Origin: Paulinella micropora
Lineage: Eukaryota; Cercozoa; Imbricatea; Euglyphida
Direction: 5' to 3'
NCBI GenBank assembly: GCA_009731375.1
Contig: BJOX01000033.1
Location: 949,538-998,329 of the forward strand
DNA length: 48,792 bases
Of this stretch, positions 1-34,392 are shown one piece after another. The translations under genes were made by a program, and so were the position numbers. The number at the start of each line of letters is the position of its first letter. Within the stretch, counting starts at the first letter, position 1. The notes beneath the pieces were generated by a model that saw only the letters and a list, made by a program, of their open reading frames with translations, ran no database searches and was not told where the DNA came from.

Positions 1-111
1 AGATAGATAGTTAGATAGATAGATAGATAGATAGATAGGTAGGTAGGTAGGTAGGTAGGTAGGTAGGTAGGTAGGTAGGTAGGTAGGTAGATAGGTAGGT
101 AGGTAGGTAGG

Positions 112-156
<45 letters not shown>

Positions 157-157
157 T

Positions 158-189
<32 letters not shown>

Positions 190-193
190 TATT
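1..193. repeat. GATA/GGTA tetranucleotide array
   Basis: Uninterrupted GATA units with a block of GGTA units from about 38 to 110. It is followed by TATA-type dinucleotides (188-243) and a GA repeat (244-300). No coding signal. Confidence 0.95.
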
Positions 194-241
194 ATATATA
201 TATGTATATATATATATATCTTTGTACATATATATATATAC

Positions 242-301
<60 letters not shown>

Positions 302-347
302 CTCTCATGACATTCATACGGTTACGCTCTGTTTTGTCCCTTCGCAG

Positions 348-23919
<23,572 letters not shown>

Positions 23920-23936
<17 letters not shown>

Positions 23937-23987
23937 GCGATCAACACGCTGTCATGTACAAGCAGCTCATAGACGATCAACACGCTG
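23920..23987. repeat. 32-bp direct repeat over the FAH stop codon
   Basis: The unit GTACAAGCAGCTCATAG followed by CGATCAACACGCTG occurs at 23920-23951 and 23956-23987 with one mismatch. The first copy contains the FAH stop codon. Confidence 0.9.
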
Positions 23988-24048
23988 GCTGTCAAGCAAA
24001 AGCGTCATGGCAAAGCAGCAAAAGAGGAAAACAATGCAGCGGAGTTTG

Positions 24049-24652
<604 letters not shown>

Positions 24653-24814
24653 GTCTATGCTGACCATTCGTTTGAAGCAGACTTTTCAAAATAATTGGTG
24701 TATTTATATGAAGTAAATGTTGACTTGCCCTCTTGAATGGTCACAATAGTGATAGTGGTATAAGTCTAAGTATGGGTGAAACAATAGTGAGGTAAGAAAG
24801 ATATACCTAAATAG

Positions 24815-24893
24815 CTGCCAAGATGGCGTTTTTGCCGCTGCTATTCCTGCCCCTGATGTCAGTGATGTTGGGCTAGAAGTCCAGCTTGAATTT
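24815..24893 (+). CDS. Possible exon, unrecognised
   Basis: After acceptor CCTAAATAG an open stretch reads CQDGVFAAAIPAPDVSD, then VGLEVQLEF, up to a possible GTGTGC donor. Composition is coding-like and unlike its neighbours. I do not recognise the protein and the donor is weak. Confidence 0.35.
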
Positions 24894-24899
24894 GTGTGC

Positions 24900-24903
<4 letters not shown>

Positions 24904-24968
<65 letters not shown>

Positions 24969-25030
24969 TGAATGAGAGAATGAATGAGAGAATGAAGGAA
25001 TGAACGAATGTATGAATGAATATATGAACT
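24904..25030. repeat. GA dinucleotide and GAAT tetranucleotide run
   Basis: GA units to 24963, then imperfect GAAT/GAGA units. A 21-N gap follows at 25093-25113. The remaining sequence to 25280 shows no clear feature. Confidence 0.9.
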
Positions 25031-25281
25031 AAAATGAATCTCCGGAAAGAGAAAGGAGGAGGAGCAGCAGGAGGAACAGCAGCATTTGAGGANNNNNNNN
25101 NNNNNNNNNNNNNGGAACCGAAGCACTTGAAAGTCCTCTTACGCTTCCCACTTATTCCTATTTCCGCGAGCACTGTTTTAATAACTGGCCGCTCATAGAG
25201 CTGAGTGGAAAGCAGAAGAGATAAAATGGAACTTGAGAATCTCCTCAATTTTAGGCTGATTGGAAAAAAAGTAACACGATT

Positions 25282-25329
25282 CTTACATAGTGTAAGTGGG
25301 TGCTGCAGTACCCCCTTACAAAATGTAAG
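25282..25329. repeat. Nested 48-bp palindrome, copy 1
   Basis: A near-perfect palindrome of 48 bp. Outer arms are themselves hairpins (CTTACA-3-TGTAAG) and the core is GGGTGCTGCAGTACCC, one mismatch from perfect. Confidence 0.93.
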
Positions 25330-25426
25330 CGGGACCTGTGATAGAAAGAACTTACAAAATATTACAGAAAGCACTTACACAATGTAAGGGTGTCCTGTAT
25401 ATATGTGGTCCGTACATGAAATGATG

Positions 25427-25474
25427 CTTACATAATGTGAGGGGGTGCTGCAGCACCCCCTTACAAAATGTAAG
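25427..25474. repeat. Nested 48-bp palindrome, copy 2
   Basis: Same design, with a perfect 16-bp core GGGTGCTGCAGCACCC. The left arm has TGTGAG instead of TGTAAG. Confidence 0.93.
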
Positions 25475-25612
25475 CGGCATCTTTAAATAGGAAGACTTTA
25501 CAAAATATTATAGGAGGCGCTTACACGATGTAAGGATATCTTATATTACAGGAGGGGCCTTACTCAATGCAAGGATGTCCTTTTTTATATATGATTCTTA
25601 CACCAGATGATC

Positions 25613-25660
25613 CTTACATCGTGTAAGTGGGTGCTGCAGCACCCCCTTACAAAATGTAAG
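25613..25660. repeat. Nested 48-bp palindrome, copy 3
   Basis: The best preserved copy: all four CTTACA/TGTAAG half-sites and the perfect 16-bp core are present. The sequence between copies (25330-25612) contains further CTTACA..TGTAAG pairs and repeats with a ~145-bp period. Confidence 0.93.
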
Positions 25661-25702
25661 CGGCACATATGTAGTTAGCTTGCTAATAAAGTTTATGAAA
25701 TC

Positions 25703-26010
25703 GGGGGAAACTAAGGCTTCTGAACTAAATAGATGTGTTCAAACGGTTTTCAAAAATTGATTATACATATCTTCAACGGGTTCCCACTGGAAAAAAAACA
25801 ATGACTCATGATACGTCACCACTTGACTGCACATCTTTGTCGTCAAAGACAACACGTTCTGATTGACGAAGGTTTTTCAAAAAAACCACTATGAGCGATG
25901 TTAATTAAAATCGCTGAAAACTACTGTGGGAACCAGTTTCATTTTTCTCTTTCATATTCTATTTATGAAATTTTATGAAACCTTCTGGTTCAGAAGCCTT
26001 AGTTTCCCCC
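25703..26010. mobile_element. Fold-back element with 23-bp perfect terminal inverted repeats
   Basis: GGGGGAAACTAAGGCTTCTG plus AAC (25703-25725) is exactly inverted at 25988-26010. Internal GGTTCCCAC/GTGGGAACC segments extend the pairing imperfectly. There is no ORF and no obvious target-site duplication. It is consistent with a MITE or fold-back element. Confidence 0.65.
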
Positions 26011-27365
26011 TTTTTTACATGAAAAATGCATGTTGTTCAAGCCGGCCCTAACTACTTTTGTATACGGCAGTGACCCGATTTTTGCGGTGTTGATTTCGGT
26101 TGAAGTTTTGGAAGAGGTAGTGAAATTTTCCGTCAAAAATTGTGTCTGTGCACTTGTTTTCGTTGTTGATATTTGTAGCTCTTATATCTTTGGTTGTCTT
26201 CGTTTTTGATAGTTCAATCATAGTATATATTAATACTAGTTCAAGAAGGTGACACTTGTACAAATTTTTTCAATAAAATTCTTCCTCTTCTGTATGTGAC
26301 AAACTTACTTGGTGTTTGGTGGTATTTTTTGCAACGAAAAATGTAAAGTTATGTTTTGTGATTAGAAATCAGCTTGTACAGGACTAAAGAATGTCCGACC
26401 CAAATCTGTTTGTATACTTGATACACATATTAATAAACTTGATTCACAAAACCTGTCCTTGGTAATTTGAATACACAATGAGATTTCACACGGCAATTTT
26501 TCGATGGAATTATTAATAATATTATAATAATGTTAATATGAGAGTCTGACCAAAACATCAGTGACTTTGAAAATTGATGAGAGCGCATCGCTCCTTTCAA
26601 TCATGGCAAGCACAAGGCATTGTTGAAAATGATGTTTTTGTTTATTGTGCCACGGATGCTATTCCGACCCTTGAAGATGCCTCCGAGAACATGTGCGGCA
26701 CAGATTTCCTGAAACGTGAAATGCACAGTGGCGAAGTCACGGAGGCTGCATGATGTGCCGCCTTTTCGAGTCACACTGAAGTTCATGCTTCAAAACTTGA
26801 TTTGAATTTCTGACCGGCTTTAGTCACAGTATTTTTTTTTGAAAATCGAGACAGGATATACAGGAAGCTACAATGATAGGAAGCTAAGAGCAAAACGTTT
26901 CAGAACCGTGACTCATGTCAGTGATACTTTGTAAAATCAAAGTACCATACTTGTTTTGATAAGTTATGAAAAAAAATTTAAAAAAAATTGAATTGCTAGC
27001 CGTTACAATCGTTTTTTTACTGTTTTCCGACCATAAGTTTCAAGTTTGGACCCTAAGCCGTGACTGGTAAAACAACTTCCTCTCACGACACACAAGTTGA
27101 ATACAGATTCAAAATTTATCATTTCCTGCTCTCCGGATCCTTACCGGCCCGGCAAGCCTACTGCCAGCATCGGCCGCTCCCGTCCGGCCACATACCGATC
27201 GGATTTCGGACGTCCGGACCGGCTGAAAAATCAAAAATTCAAAAAATCTCTTTTTTTCAACCTACCGGGCGCAATATTTACTCTCCGAAGCTGTTCAATA
27301 GCTGTTTCTCTATTAATACGTTTTTGCTCCGCAACGCCCACTCAACATTTTTATTTCATTCCCAG
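26011..27365. other. Unique AT-rich sequence, no gene recognised
   Basis: Mixed-composition DNA with the fewest simple repeats in the window. Short ORFs (for example 26601-26786 minus, 27060-27434 plus) resemble nothing I know. A GC-rich patch with several CCGG words lies at 27135-27235. Confidence 0.6.
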
Positions 27366-27416
27366 ATAGTCGATTTTGGTAGGATGCTGGAGCTGCGGCC
27401 CGTAACCTACGGCCAG
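27366..27416 (+). CDS. Exon of an unrecognised gene (VDFGRMLELRPVTYGQ)
   Basis: The acceptor TTTCATTCCCAG and donor CAG|GTTTCT bound 17 codons, phase 0 to phase 0. It joins in phase to the next exon at 27441. I do not recognise the protein. Confidence 0.5.
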
Positions 27417-27440
27417 GTTTCTATAATATTCTGAAGACAG

Positions 27441-27501
27441 GCTGCAGCAGTTGCTGTTGCAGGCATCAGTACAGATGCGGCAGCCGCTAATGCCGAGATC
27501 T
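27441..27501 (+). CDS. Exon of an unrecognised gene (AAAVAVAGISTDAAAA)
   Basis: The acceptor CTGAAGACAG, only 24 bp after the previous donor, and donor ATCT|GTAAAC bound 61 nt, phase 0 to phase 1. If spliced to GTGCAG|GCGACTAA at 27912 the frame would end after two residues. The 24-bp intron is very short, so one of the two acceptors may be wrong. Confidence 0.42.
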
Positions 27502-27559
27502 GTAAACCTATATAGTACTCGAATCTCAATAGTGTCACTTGAATCGAGTAATTTATCCA

Positions 27560-27636
27560 TCCCTCCATCCTTCCATCCATCCATTCCGGCATGCATCCAT
27601 CCATGCATCCATGCATCCATCCATCCATCTAGATAC

Positions 27637-27707
<71 letters not shown>

Positions 27708-27755
27708 CCTACCTACCTACCTACCTACCTACCTACCTACCTATCTACCTACCAA
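27560..27755. repeat. CATC, CTAT and CTAC tetranucleotide arrays
   Basis: CATC units (27557-27630), CTAT units (27637-27706) and CTAC units (27707-27752). Confidence 0.93.
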
Positions 27756-27828
27756 GGAATAATACTGTACCTACATGCATATTTTTCCACATGTAATTTT
27801 TGACGGGATATTGCGACTTCCTTCGAAA

Positions 27829-27850
27829 TCGAGACGGATTTCCGTCTCGA
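27829..27850. repeat. Short perfect hairpin
   Basis: TCGAGACGG-ATTT-CCGTCTCGA, with the right arm repeated once more directly after it. Confidence 0.8.
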
Positions 27851-27929
27851 TCCGTCTCGAATCGGAAATCAATCTGAACCATCATTCGTGAGATTGTCTT
27901 GCATTGTGCAGGCGACTAATTAGCCAAGA

Positions 27930-28199
27930 ATGTCTCAGGACAAGAACGAAGAGGTGCCTGTGGTCCGCAAGGTTGAGAAAAAGGTCCTTAACCGCTTTGT
28001 CAACCCCTCCTGCGTCTATGCCTTCGCTTCCGTTTCGATTCCTTCTTCTATGGAAGACTTGTTTCGCCCTATGGCATCTTTGTCTACCCTACTGTTCAAT
28101 CTATGGAAGACTTGTTTCGCCTTATGGCATCTTTGTCTACCCTGCTGTTCAATCTGGCACAAGCCAGCTTCGTCAAACTGGCCACCTCAGCTTACATAG
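27930..28199 (+). CDS. Small ORF broken by a 53-bp tandem duplication
   Basis: The ATG follows a GTGCAG acceptor-like site by 19 bp. The frame starts MSQDKNEEVPVVRKVEKKVL and has coding-like composition. A 53-bp segment (28048-28100) is repeated at 28101-28153. Since 53 is not a multiple of 3, the frame shifts inside the second copy and ends at 28199. The third frame after the duplication stays open to the poly-A run at 28264. Product not recognised. Confidence 0.5.
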   Translation: MSQDKNEEVPVVRKVEKKVLNRFVNPSCVYAFASVSIPSSMEDLFRPMASLSTLLFNLWKTCFALWHLCLPCCSIWHKPASSNWPPQLT

Positions 28200-28263
28200 C
28201 TAGCTATGAAATATTAACATCGATTGAGAAAAATGGCTCAACTTTTGAAAAATTGAGGGGAGG

Positions 28264-28285
28264 AAAAAAAAAAAANNNNNNNNNN

Positions 28286-28335
<50 letters not shown>
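28264..28335. repeat. Poly-A run with 10-N gap
   Basis: A homopolymer flanks the gap at 28276-28285. After it, 28341-28392 is open on the plus strand (APPVVAEVELVLVPDT) and could be an exon, but its boundaries are unclear. Confidence 0.7.
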
Positions 28336-28339
<4 letters not shown>

Positions 28340-28564
28340 TCATAGCTCCTCCTGTGGTAGCCGAAGTCGAGCTCGTGCTTGTGCCTGACACATGCATAGC
28401 ATACCATACCATACCATACCAGCATAGCAATATTAACGTAGCACAGTTACATGACACAGTATGATACACACATACAATTCTGCATAGAAAGGTGAATACA
28501 CACCTGTGTGGCATAAAAGAGAGAACCAAACGCCATCCAGTCTCGGCGCCACATCGTTCCTAAG

Positions 28565-28614
28565 TAGATAGGTAGGTAGGTAGGTAGGTAGATGGATGGA
28601 TGGATGGATGGATG

Positions 28615-28685
<71 letters not shown>

Positions 28686-28735
28686 TGATATATAGATAGA
28701 TAGGTATATAGACAGGTAAGTAGGTAGGAAGTAGA
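28565..28735. repeat. GGTA/GGAT/GATA tetranucleotide array
   Basis: GGTA, then GGAT, then GATA units, with a few variants at the right end. Confidence 0.93.
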
Positions 28736-28802
28736 CCTATTTCCCCGTCGCCAGCCAGTCCCAAATACGTCTCCGATAACATATTCACCTATCATATTAT
28801 TA

Positions 28803-29011
28803 TTTAGGGTTAGGGTTAGGGTTAGGGTTAGGGTTAGGGTCAGGGTCAGGGCTAAGGTTAGGGCTAGGGTTAGGGCTAGGGTTAGGGTTAGTGCTGAGGT
28901 TAGGGTTAGTGCTGGGGTTAGGGCTAGGGTTAGGGTTAGGGTTAGGGTTAGGGTTAGGGTTAGGGTTAGGGTTAGTGCTGGAGTTAGGGTTAGGGTTAGG
29001 GTTAGGGTTAG
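28803..29011 (+). repeat. Interstitial telomeric repeats (TTAGGG)n
   Basis: About 35 units of TTAGGG with TCAGGG, GCTAGGG, GCTAAGG and GTGCTGRGG variants clustered in the middle and pure units at both ends. It is flanked by unique sequence, so it is internal and not a chromosome end. Confidence 0.95.
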
Positions 29012-29104
29012 TCCAATGATCTAGGCTTCCGACAACGTGTTTGCATATTACAAGAATGTGAAAAATAATATTTATGTGCGCTGAAAGGCAAAATGTCGAG
29101 CAAT

Positions 29105-29436
29105 CAGAAAATGAGCAAGAGAATGGAATGATTGAGCACGGGAAAAGAGGCAGAGAGAAAGAGTAGAGAAAAAGAACAGAAAGCGAAAGAAGGGAAGAGA
29201 AGGAGGAAAGAAAAGGGAAGAAGAAAGAAAAAAGAAAAAAGAAAAGAAAAGGAAAGGAAAGGAAAGAAAAGGAAAGAAAAGGGAAGAAAAGGGAAGAAGA
29301 GAGAAAAAGAGAAGAAAGAAAGAAAGAAAGAAAGAAAAGGAAAGAAAAGGAAAGGAAAGAAAAGGAAAGGAAAGGAAAGAAAAGGAAAGAAAAGGAAAGA
29401 AAAGGAAAGAAAGGGAAAGAAAGGGAAAGAAAAGGA

Positions 29437-29468
<32 letters not shown>

Positions 29469-29511
29469 GAGAAAGAGAGAGAGAGAGAGAAAGAGAGAGA
29501 GAGCGAGAGAG

Positions 29512-29546
<35 letters not shown>

Positions 29547-29553
29547 AAGAAAC
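29105..29553. repeat. A/G-rich purine tract (AAAGG, AAAG, GA units)
   Basis: About 450 bp of nearly pure purine on the plus strand. The long Ser/Phe and Lys/Glu frames through it are low-complexity artefacts. Confidence 0.92.
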
Positions 29554-29582
29554 GACCTTCTTCGGGTGCGCAGCGAGCTTGC

Positions 29583-29860
29583 GATCCAACTCCGCTTGCG
29601 TCTTGTATGTCAACATCGAGATCGATATCGACATCAACATCAACGTCAACATGTCATGAATGCCAACTCCGCTTGCGTCTTGTATGTCAACATCGACATC
29701 AACATCGACATTAACATCAACATCAACATGTCATGAATGCCAACTGCGCTTGCGTCTATTATGTCAACATCGACATCGACATCGACATCGACATCAACAT
29801 CAACATCAACATCGACATCAAAATGTCATGAATGCCAACTCCGCTTGCGTCTATTATGTG
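29583..29860. repeat. Compound minisatellite, four units
   Basis: Units start with CCAACTCCGCTTGCGTC at about 29586, 29661, 29740 and 29837. They contain a variable run of AACATC/GACATC hexamers and close with CATGTCATGAATG. Confidence 0.88.
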
Positions 29861-29965
29861 TATATTTACCTGTGATGATTTCTATTGTATGTATACTTAC
29901 ATGTTATATTTTCCGTTTGCAAAGAGGCCATTACGGTTAATCAATATGTCTGTCTGTTTGTCTGC

Positions 29966-30039
<74 letters not shown>

Positions 30040-30064
30040 GTCTGTCTATCTGTCTATCTGTCTG

Positions 30065-30135
<71 letters not shown>

Positions 30136-30204
30136 GTATGCATGTATGTATACCTCTTTGTCCGAAACGTCAGTTAATCTATCTATCTATCTATCTATCT
30201 ATCT
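29966..30204. repeat. CTAT tetranucleotide arrays
   Basis: CTAT units with CTGT variants, interrupted at 30134-30176 by a 43-bp segment that recurs exactly at 30697-30739. Confidence 0.93.
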
Positions 30205-30646
30205 CAGACAGAGAATTAGGGGATGGTGTGGGTGTGCTGGGCCCGTGGTGGGGTGCCGTATGTGTGCCTAGCCATACGCCTATAAGTCACATGCCGAAAT
30301 AGCGACGGGAAGCACAATCCTGTTCCCTCAGGGTGCCCTTTCTCGCTTGTTGAGCCCGGAATAAAACCCACAGTGCTCTGTCGGTTTATACTAGACTGTC
30401 GAACAGTCTCGAAACTCCATCTGCTTACTGGGCCCTCTGTAATGGAGGTGGGAGCTCGTTCTGCAAGGGGCGCTTTATGGAACGAGCCCTGGCCCCGCCT
30501 GGTACTAGGGAGCTTTGGTATTGCCTGTATCAGTCCCTTCCGTGCAAACATCACGGCTTAGCTGGGCATCGGGTTAATACTTTACCCACAGACTTCCTGG
30601 TTGACGAAATCAGAAGCTCCTTTTTTCTGACATTAGTCGATATTTC

Positions 30647-30647
<1 letters not shown>
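30205..30647 (+). repeat. Dispersed ~440-bp repeat, copy 2 (inverted relative to 2391-2831)
   Basis: Reverse complement of the copy at 2.4 kb. CTAT repeats abut both sides, and 43-bp direct repeats (30134-30176 and 30697-30739) flank the whole segment. Confidence 0.88.
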
Positions 30648-30696
<49 letters not shown>

Positions 30697-30698
<2 letters not shown>

Positions 30699-31206
30699 GT
30701 ATGCATGTATGTATACCTCTTTGTCCGAAACGTCAGTTAGCACGAAGGCATTTTTGGGGCACATCACAATAATACGTCTATCTATACAATTTATATATGT
30801 AAGCTTATACGCACCCTTTGATCTGACACGTCAGTTAGCACAAAGGCATTTTTGGGGTACATCACAATAATATGTTACTTATACACTTCATGTATGCAAG
30901 CTAATGGGGTACATTACAATAATACGTGACTTATACAATTCATGTATGCAAGCTAATAGATACCTTTTGATCTGACACGCCAGTTACCACGAAGGCATTT
31001 TTGGGGTACATCACAATAACACGTCTACTTGTACAATTTATATATGTAAGCTTATACACAACCTTTGATCTGACACGACGGTCAGCACAAGGCATTTTTG
31101 GGGTACATCACAATAATACGTCTACTTATACAATTTATACATGCAAGCTAATAGATACCTTTTGATCTGACACGTCAGTAAGCACAAAGGCGTTTTTGGG
31201 GTACCA
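30697..31206. repeat. ~97-bp minisatellite, about five and a half units
   Basis: Each unit carries a CGTCAGTTAGCAC-like word, AGGCATTTTTGGGGTACATC and ACAATAATACGTCTAC. Units start near 30734, 30830, 30978, 31075 and 31172, with a half unit at 30904. Confidence 0.88.
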
Positions 31207-31389
31207 CCATGCGTTCGTGATGTGCCGCTGCGACTCCGGACTGAACAGCTACAGATAGACAGATAGACAAATAGATAGACATGATATACATACAGATAGA
31301 CAGATAGACTCGTAATGTAGCGTTCGAATTCCGGAGTGGAAATCTACATACATCATACATGGAAGCGTGAGAGTGGATTGGATTACCAG

Positions 31390-31392
<3 letters not shown>

Positions 31393-31476
<84 letters not shown>

Positions 31477-31592
31477 CTTCAAGTTTGTTGTCGCGACCAT
31501 ATCGGGCGCATAGTGCTGCACATCTATCTATCTATCTACTTACCTACCTACCTACCTACTTACTACCTACCTACCTACCTATCTACTATCTG

Positions 31593-31634
<42 letters not shown>

Positions 31635-31655
31635 CATCCATCCATCTATCTATCC

Positions 31656-31704
<49 letters not shown>

Positions 31705-31753
31705 CCCTAACTATCTATCTATCCTATCTATCTATCTATCTATCTATCTATCC

Positions 31754-31806
<53 letters not shown>

Positions 31807-31845
31807 CCTTACCTGCCTATCTATCTATCTACCTTACCTACCTAC

Positions 31846-31920
<75 letters not shown>
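31393..31920. repeat. CT dinucleotide and CTAT/CTAC tetranucleotide arrays
   Basis: CT units 31393-31473, then CTAT units with CTAC and CATC variants 31524-31920. They separate copies of methyltransferase exon 9. Confidence 0.92.
31474..31515 (-). pseudogene. Copy of methyltransferase exon 9, donor replaced by CT repeat
   Basis: It keeps the acceptor GATGTGCAG and reads [15 protein letters not shown] in the same frame. Its donor side runs into the GA/CT array. A further ~11-bp end of this exon with its GTATAG donor lies at 31924-31934. Confidence 0.82.
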
Positions 31921-31921
<1 letters not shown>

Positions 31922-32167
31922 ACCAGCTTGCGCCCAATAACTCTCCCAGTCCGAACTCCTCCATTGCAGACACTCAAAGACCCCACAAGAGGACACGTGT
32001 AGAACCGTCAGCCCGCGGCCCAGCAGCCACCTGGCGGCGGGGTGGAATGGATGCCTATGTCTTCGGATATGCAGAGCTGATAGACCACATATATCTATCC
32101 ATCTATCTATCTACCTTACTTACCTACCTACCTACCTACCTACCTATCTCTACCTATCTATCTATAC

Positions 32168-32215
32168 CAGCTTGTGCCTCAAGGTTGCTGTCGCGACCAT
32201 ATCGGGCGAATAGCT
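32168..32215 (-). CDS. Methyltransferase exon 9 ([16 protein letters not shown])
   Basis: 48 nt, phase 0 both sides, between TGTGTGCAG and CTG|GTATAG. It resembles the 'GY..D..AT..LR' C-terminal helix of the family. A second copy lies at 31474-31515. Confidence 0.78.
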
Positions 32216-32548
32216 CTGCACACATGAAATGCATACATATCACATTACGTCCACGCTGTGTTGCACATCATTTAGTAAGAACACTTACATGTCATGACAT
32301 GCACTAGTTGTGCATGCATGACATACATACACATTTTACAGGCATATAACATCACATTACATCACATTACACCACATGACTGCATCGCGACATTATACAT
32401 CTTCTTTCTATTCAATCTTGCGTTGCTATGAGAGATTTAACAGCAATATTTTTTTTTGCATGGGATCAGATATATAGATATAGAGATACATCTTGTTTGA
32501 ATATCTGTAGCCAATATTTGAAGAAGAAGTTTTCATTCACGAGCGTGG

Positions 32549-32618
<70 letters not shown>

Positions 32619-32668
32619 GTAGATAGATAGATAGATAGATAGATATATTATATATACATAGAGATAGA

Positions 32669-32722
<54 letters not shown>

Positions 32723-32834
32723 TACATGTTGCTTAAATTTCTGTAGCCAGTATTCGAAGGTGTTTTCATTGATGTGCGTGGGGTTGCGTCCTCGGTCCTG
32801 GTTCACAGTGGCAGCGCCTAATACCAATGTGTGC

Positions 32835-32883
<49 letters not shown>

Positions 32884-33035
32884 GGGGGAGGGAGAGAGGG
32901 GGGGAGGGNNNNNNNNNNNNNNNNNNNNNNNNNNNNNNNNNNNNNNNNNNNNNNNNNNNNNNNNNNNNNNNNNNNNNNNNNNNNNNNNNNNNNNNNNNNN
33001 NNNNNNNNNNNNNNNNNNNNNNNNNNNNNNNNNGG

Positions 33036-33087
<52 letters not shown>

Positions 33088-33326
33088 GAAGCCTGCGAAT
33101 GTATGTAGCTATGAATCTATCTAGCCTATGTATTGTAGCTAATTTATGCATGCATGTATGTATGTATGTATGTATGTATGTTTGTTATGTTGCGTCCTCG
33201 GTCCTGGTTTAAAGTGGCAGTGCCTAATACCAATGTGTGTGTGTGTGTGCATCAAGCCTGCCAATCTATGTAGCCTATATATGAATCTATGTAGCCTATG
33301 TATTGTAGCTTATGTATGTATGTATG

Positions 33327-33357
<31 letters not shown>

Positions 33358-33493
33358 GTGTTTACGTATGTCTGTACCAAAAACGATCGTTCGAGGCCGA
33401 TGTCTTGTCAATATGTTGACATAGTGATTAGACTTCTCTTCAGGAAGATGTTCGCCGACCTGTGTGATTGTTTGCGTGTACGTATTTACTTAG

Positions 33494-33526
<33 letters not shown>

Positions 33527-34170
33527 CAGACAGACAGACAGACATTCAGATAGACAGACAGGCAGACAGACAAAATCTGCAAAGCTGTGATTTGAGGCTA
33601 TCGATTTGTATGTATATCACGAGCATTTGAGCGAGTGTATTGATTGAAGAAGCAGCAACTTGTTACCTCGAAAGACATGACCAAGTCAGTGGCTGGCATG
33701 GCGTCTAGAGCCGCCTGCAACACGGAACCGGCAAACAGCAGCCACGTTCCATCGCGCTTGCTTGAGATATGCATATATATGTCAAAATAAAATAAAATAA
33801 AATGAAATGAAATAAAATGAAATAAGATAAGATAAAAGAACAGAAAAGAAAAGAGAAGAGAAGAAAAAGAAAAGAAACAGAAAAAGAAACGAAAAGAAAA
33901 GAAAAGAAAAGAAAAAGAAAAGAAAAGAAAGAAAAAGAAAAGAAAAAGAAAAGAAAAGAAAGGAAAGGAAAGGAAAGGAAAAGCAAAGAAGCGCACCTCT
34001 TGAGTCAAGTCTTGCAGCCTGTAGTATTTGTCTTGTATTGCGGTGTCCGTTGGCCAAGTGCTGCGCGCCGCAGCGTACCCTTCCAAGCAATACGAGTCAG
34101 CTACCTATGCACGTATGTATGTATGTATGTATGTATGTATGTATGTATGTATATACATATATATATATAC

Positions 34171-34240
<70 letters not shown>

Positions 34241-34361
34241 GTGTGTGTGTGTGTGTTTGTTTGTTTGTTTGTTTGTTTGTATGTATGTATGTATGTATGT
34301 ATGTATGTATGTGTGCATGTATGCATGCATGTATGTATGTATGTATGTATGTATACATACA

Positions 34362-34392
<31 letters not shown>

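Noticed and set aside
25282-25660. CRISPR array
   Set aside because: Repeats are palindromes with unequal, related spacers in a eukaryotic, intron-bearing context.
28803-29011. True chromosome end
   Set aside because: Unique and genic sequence continues on both sides.
32168-32215. Minus-strand reading [14 protein letters not shown], resembling a pentatricopeptide repeat
   Set aside because: It is the wrong frame. The phase required by the preceding methyltransferase exon gives [16 protein letters not shown], which fits the family.
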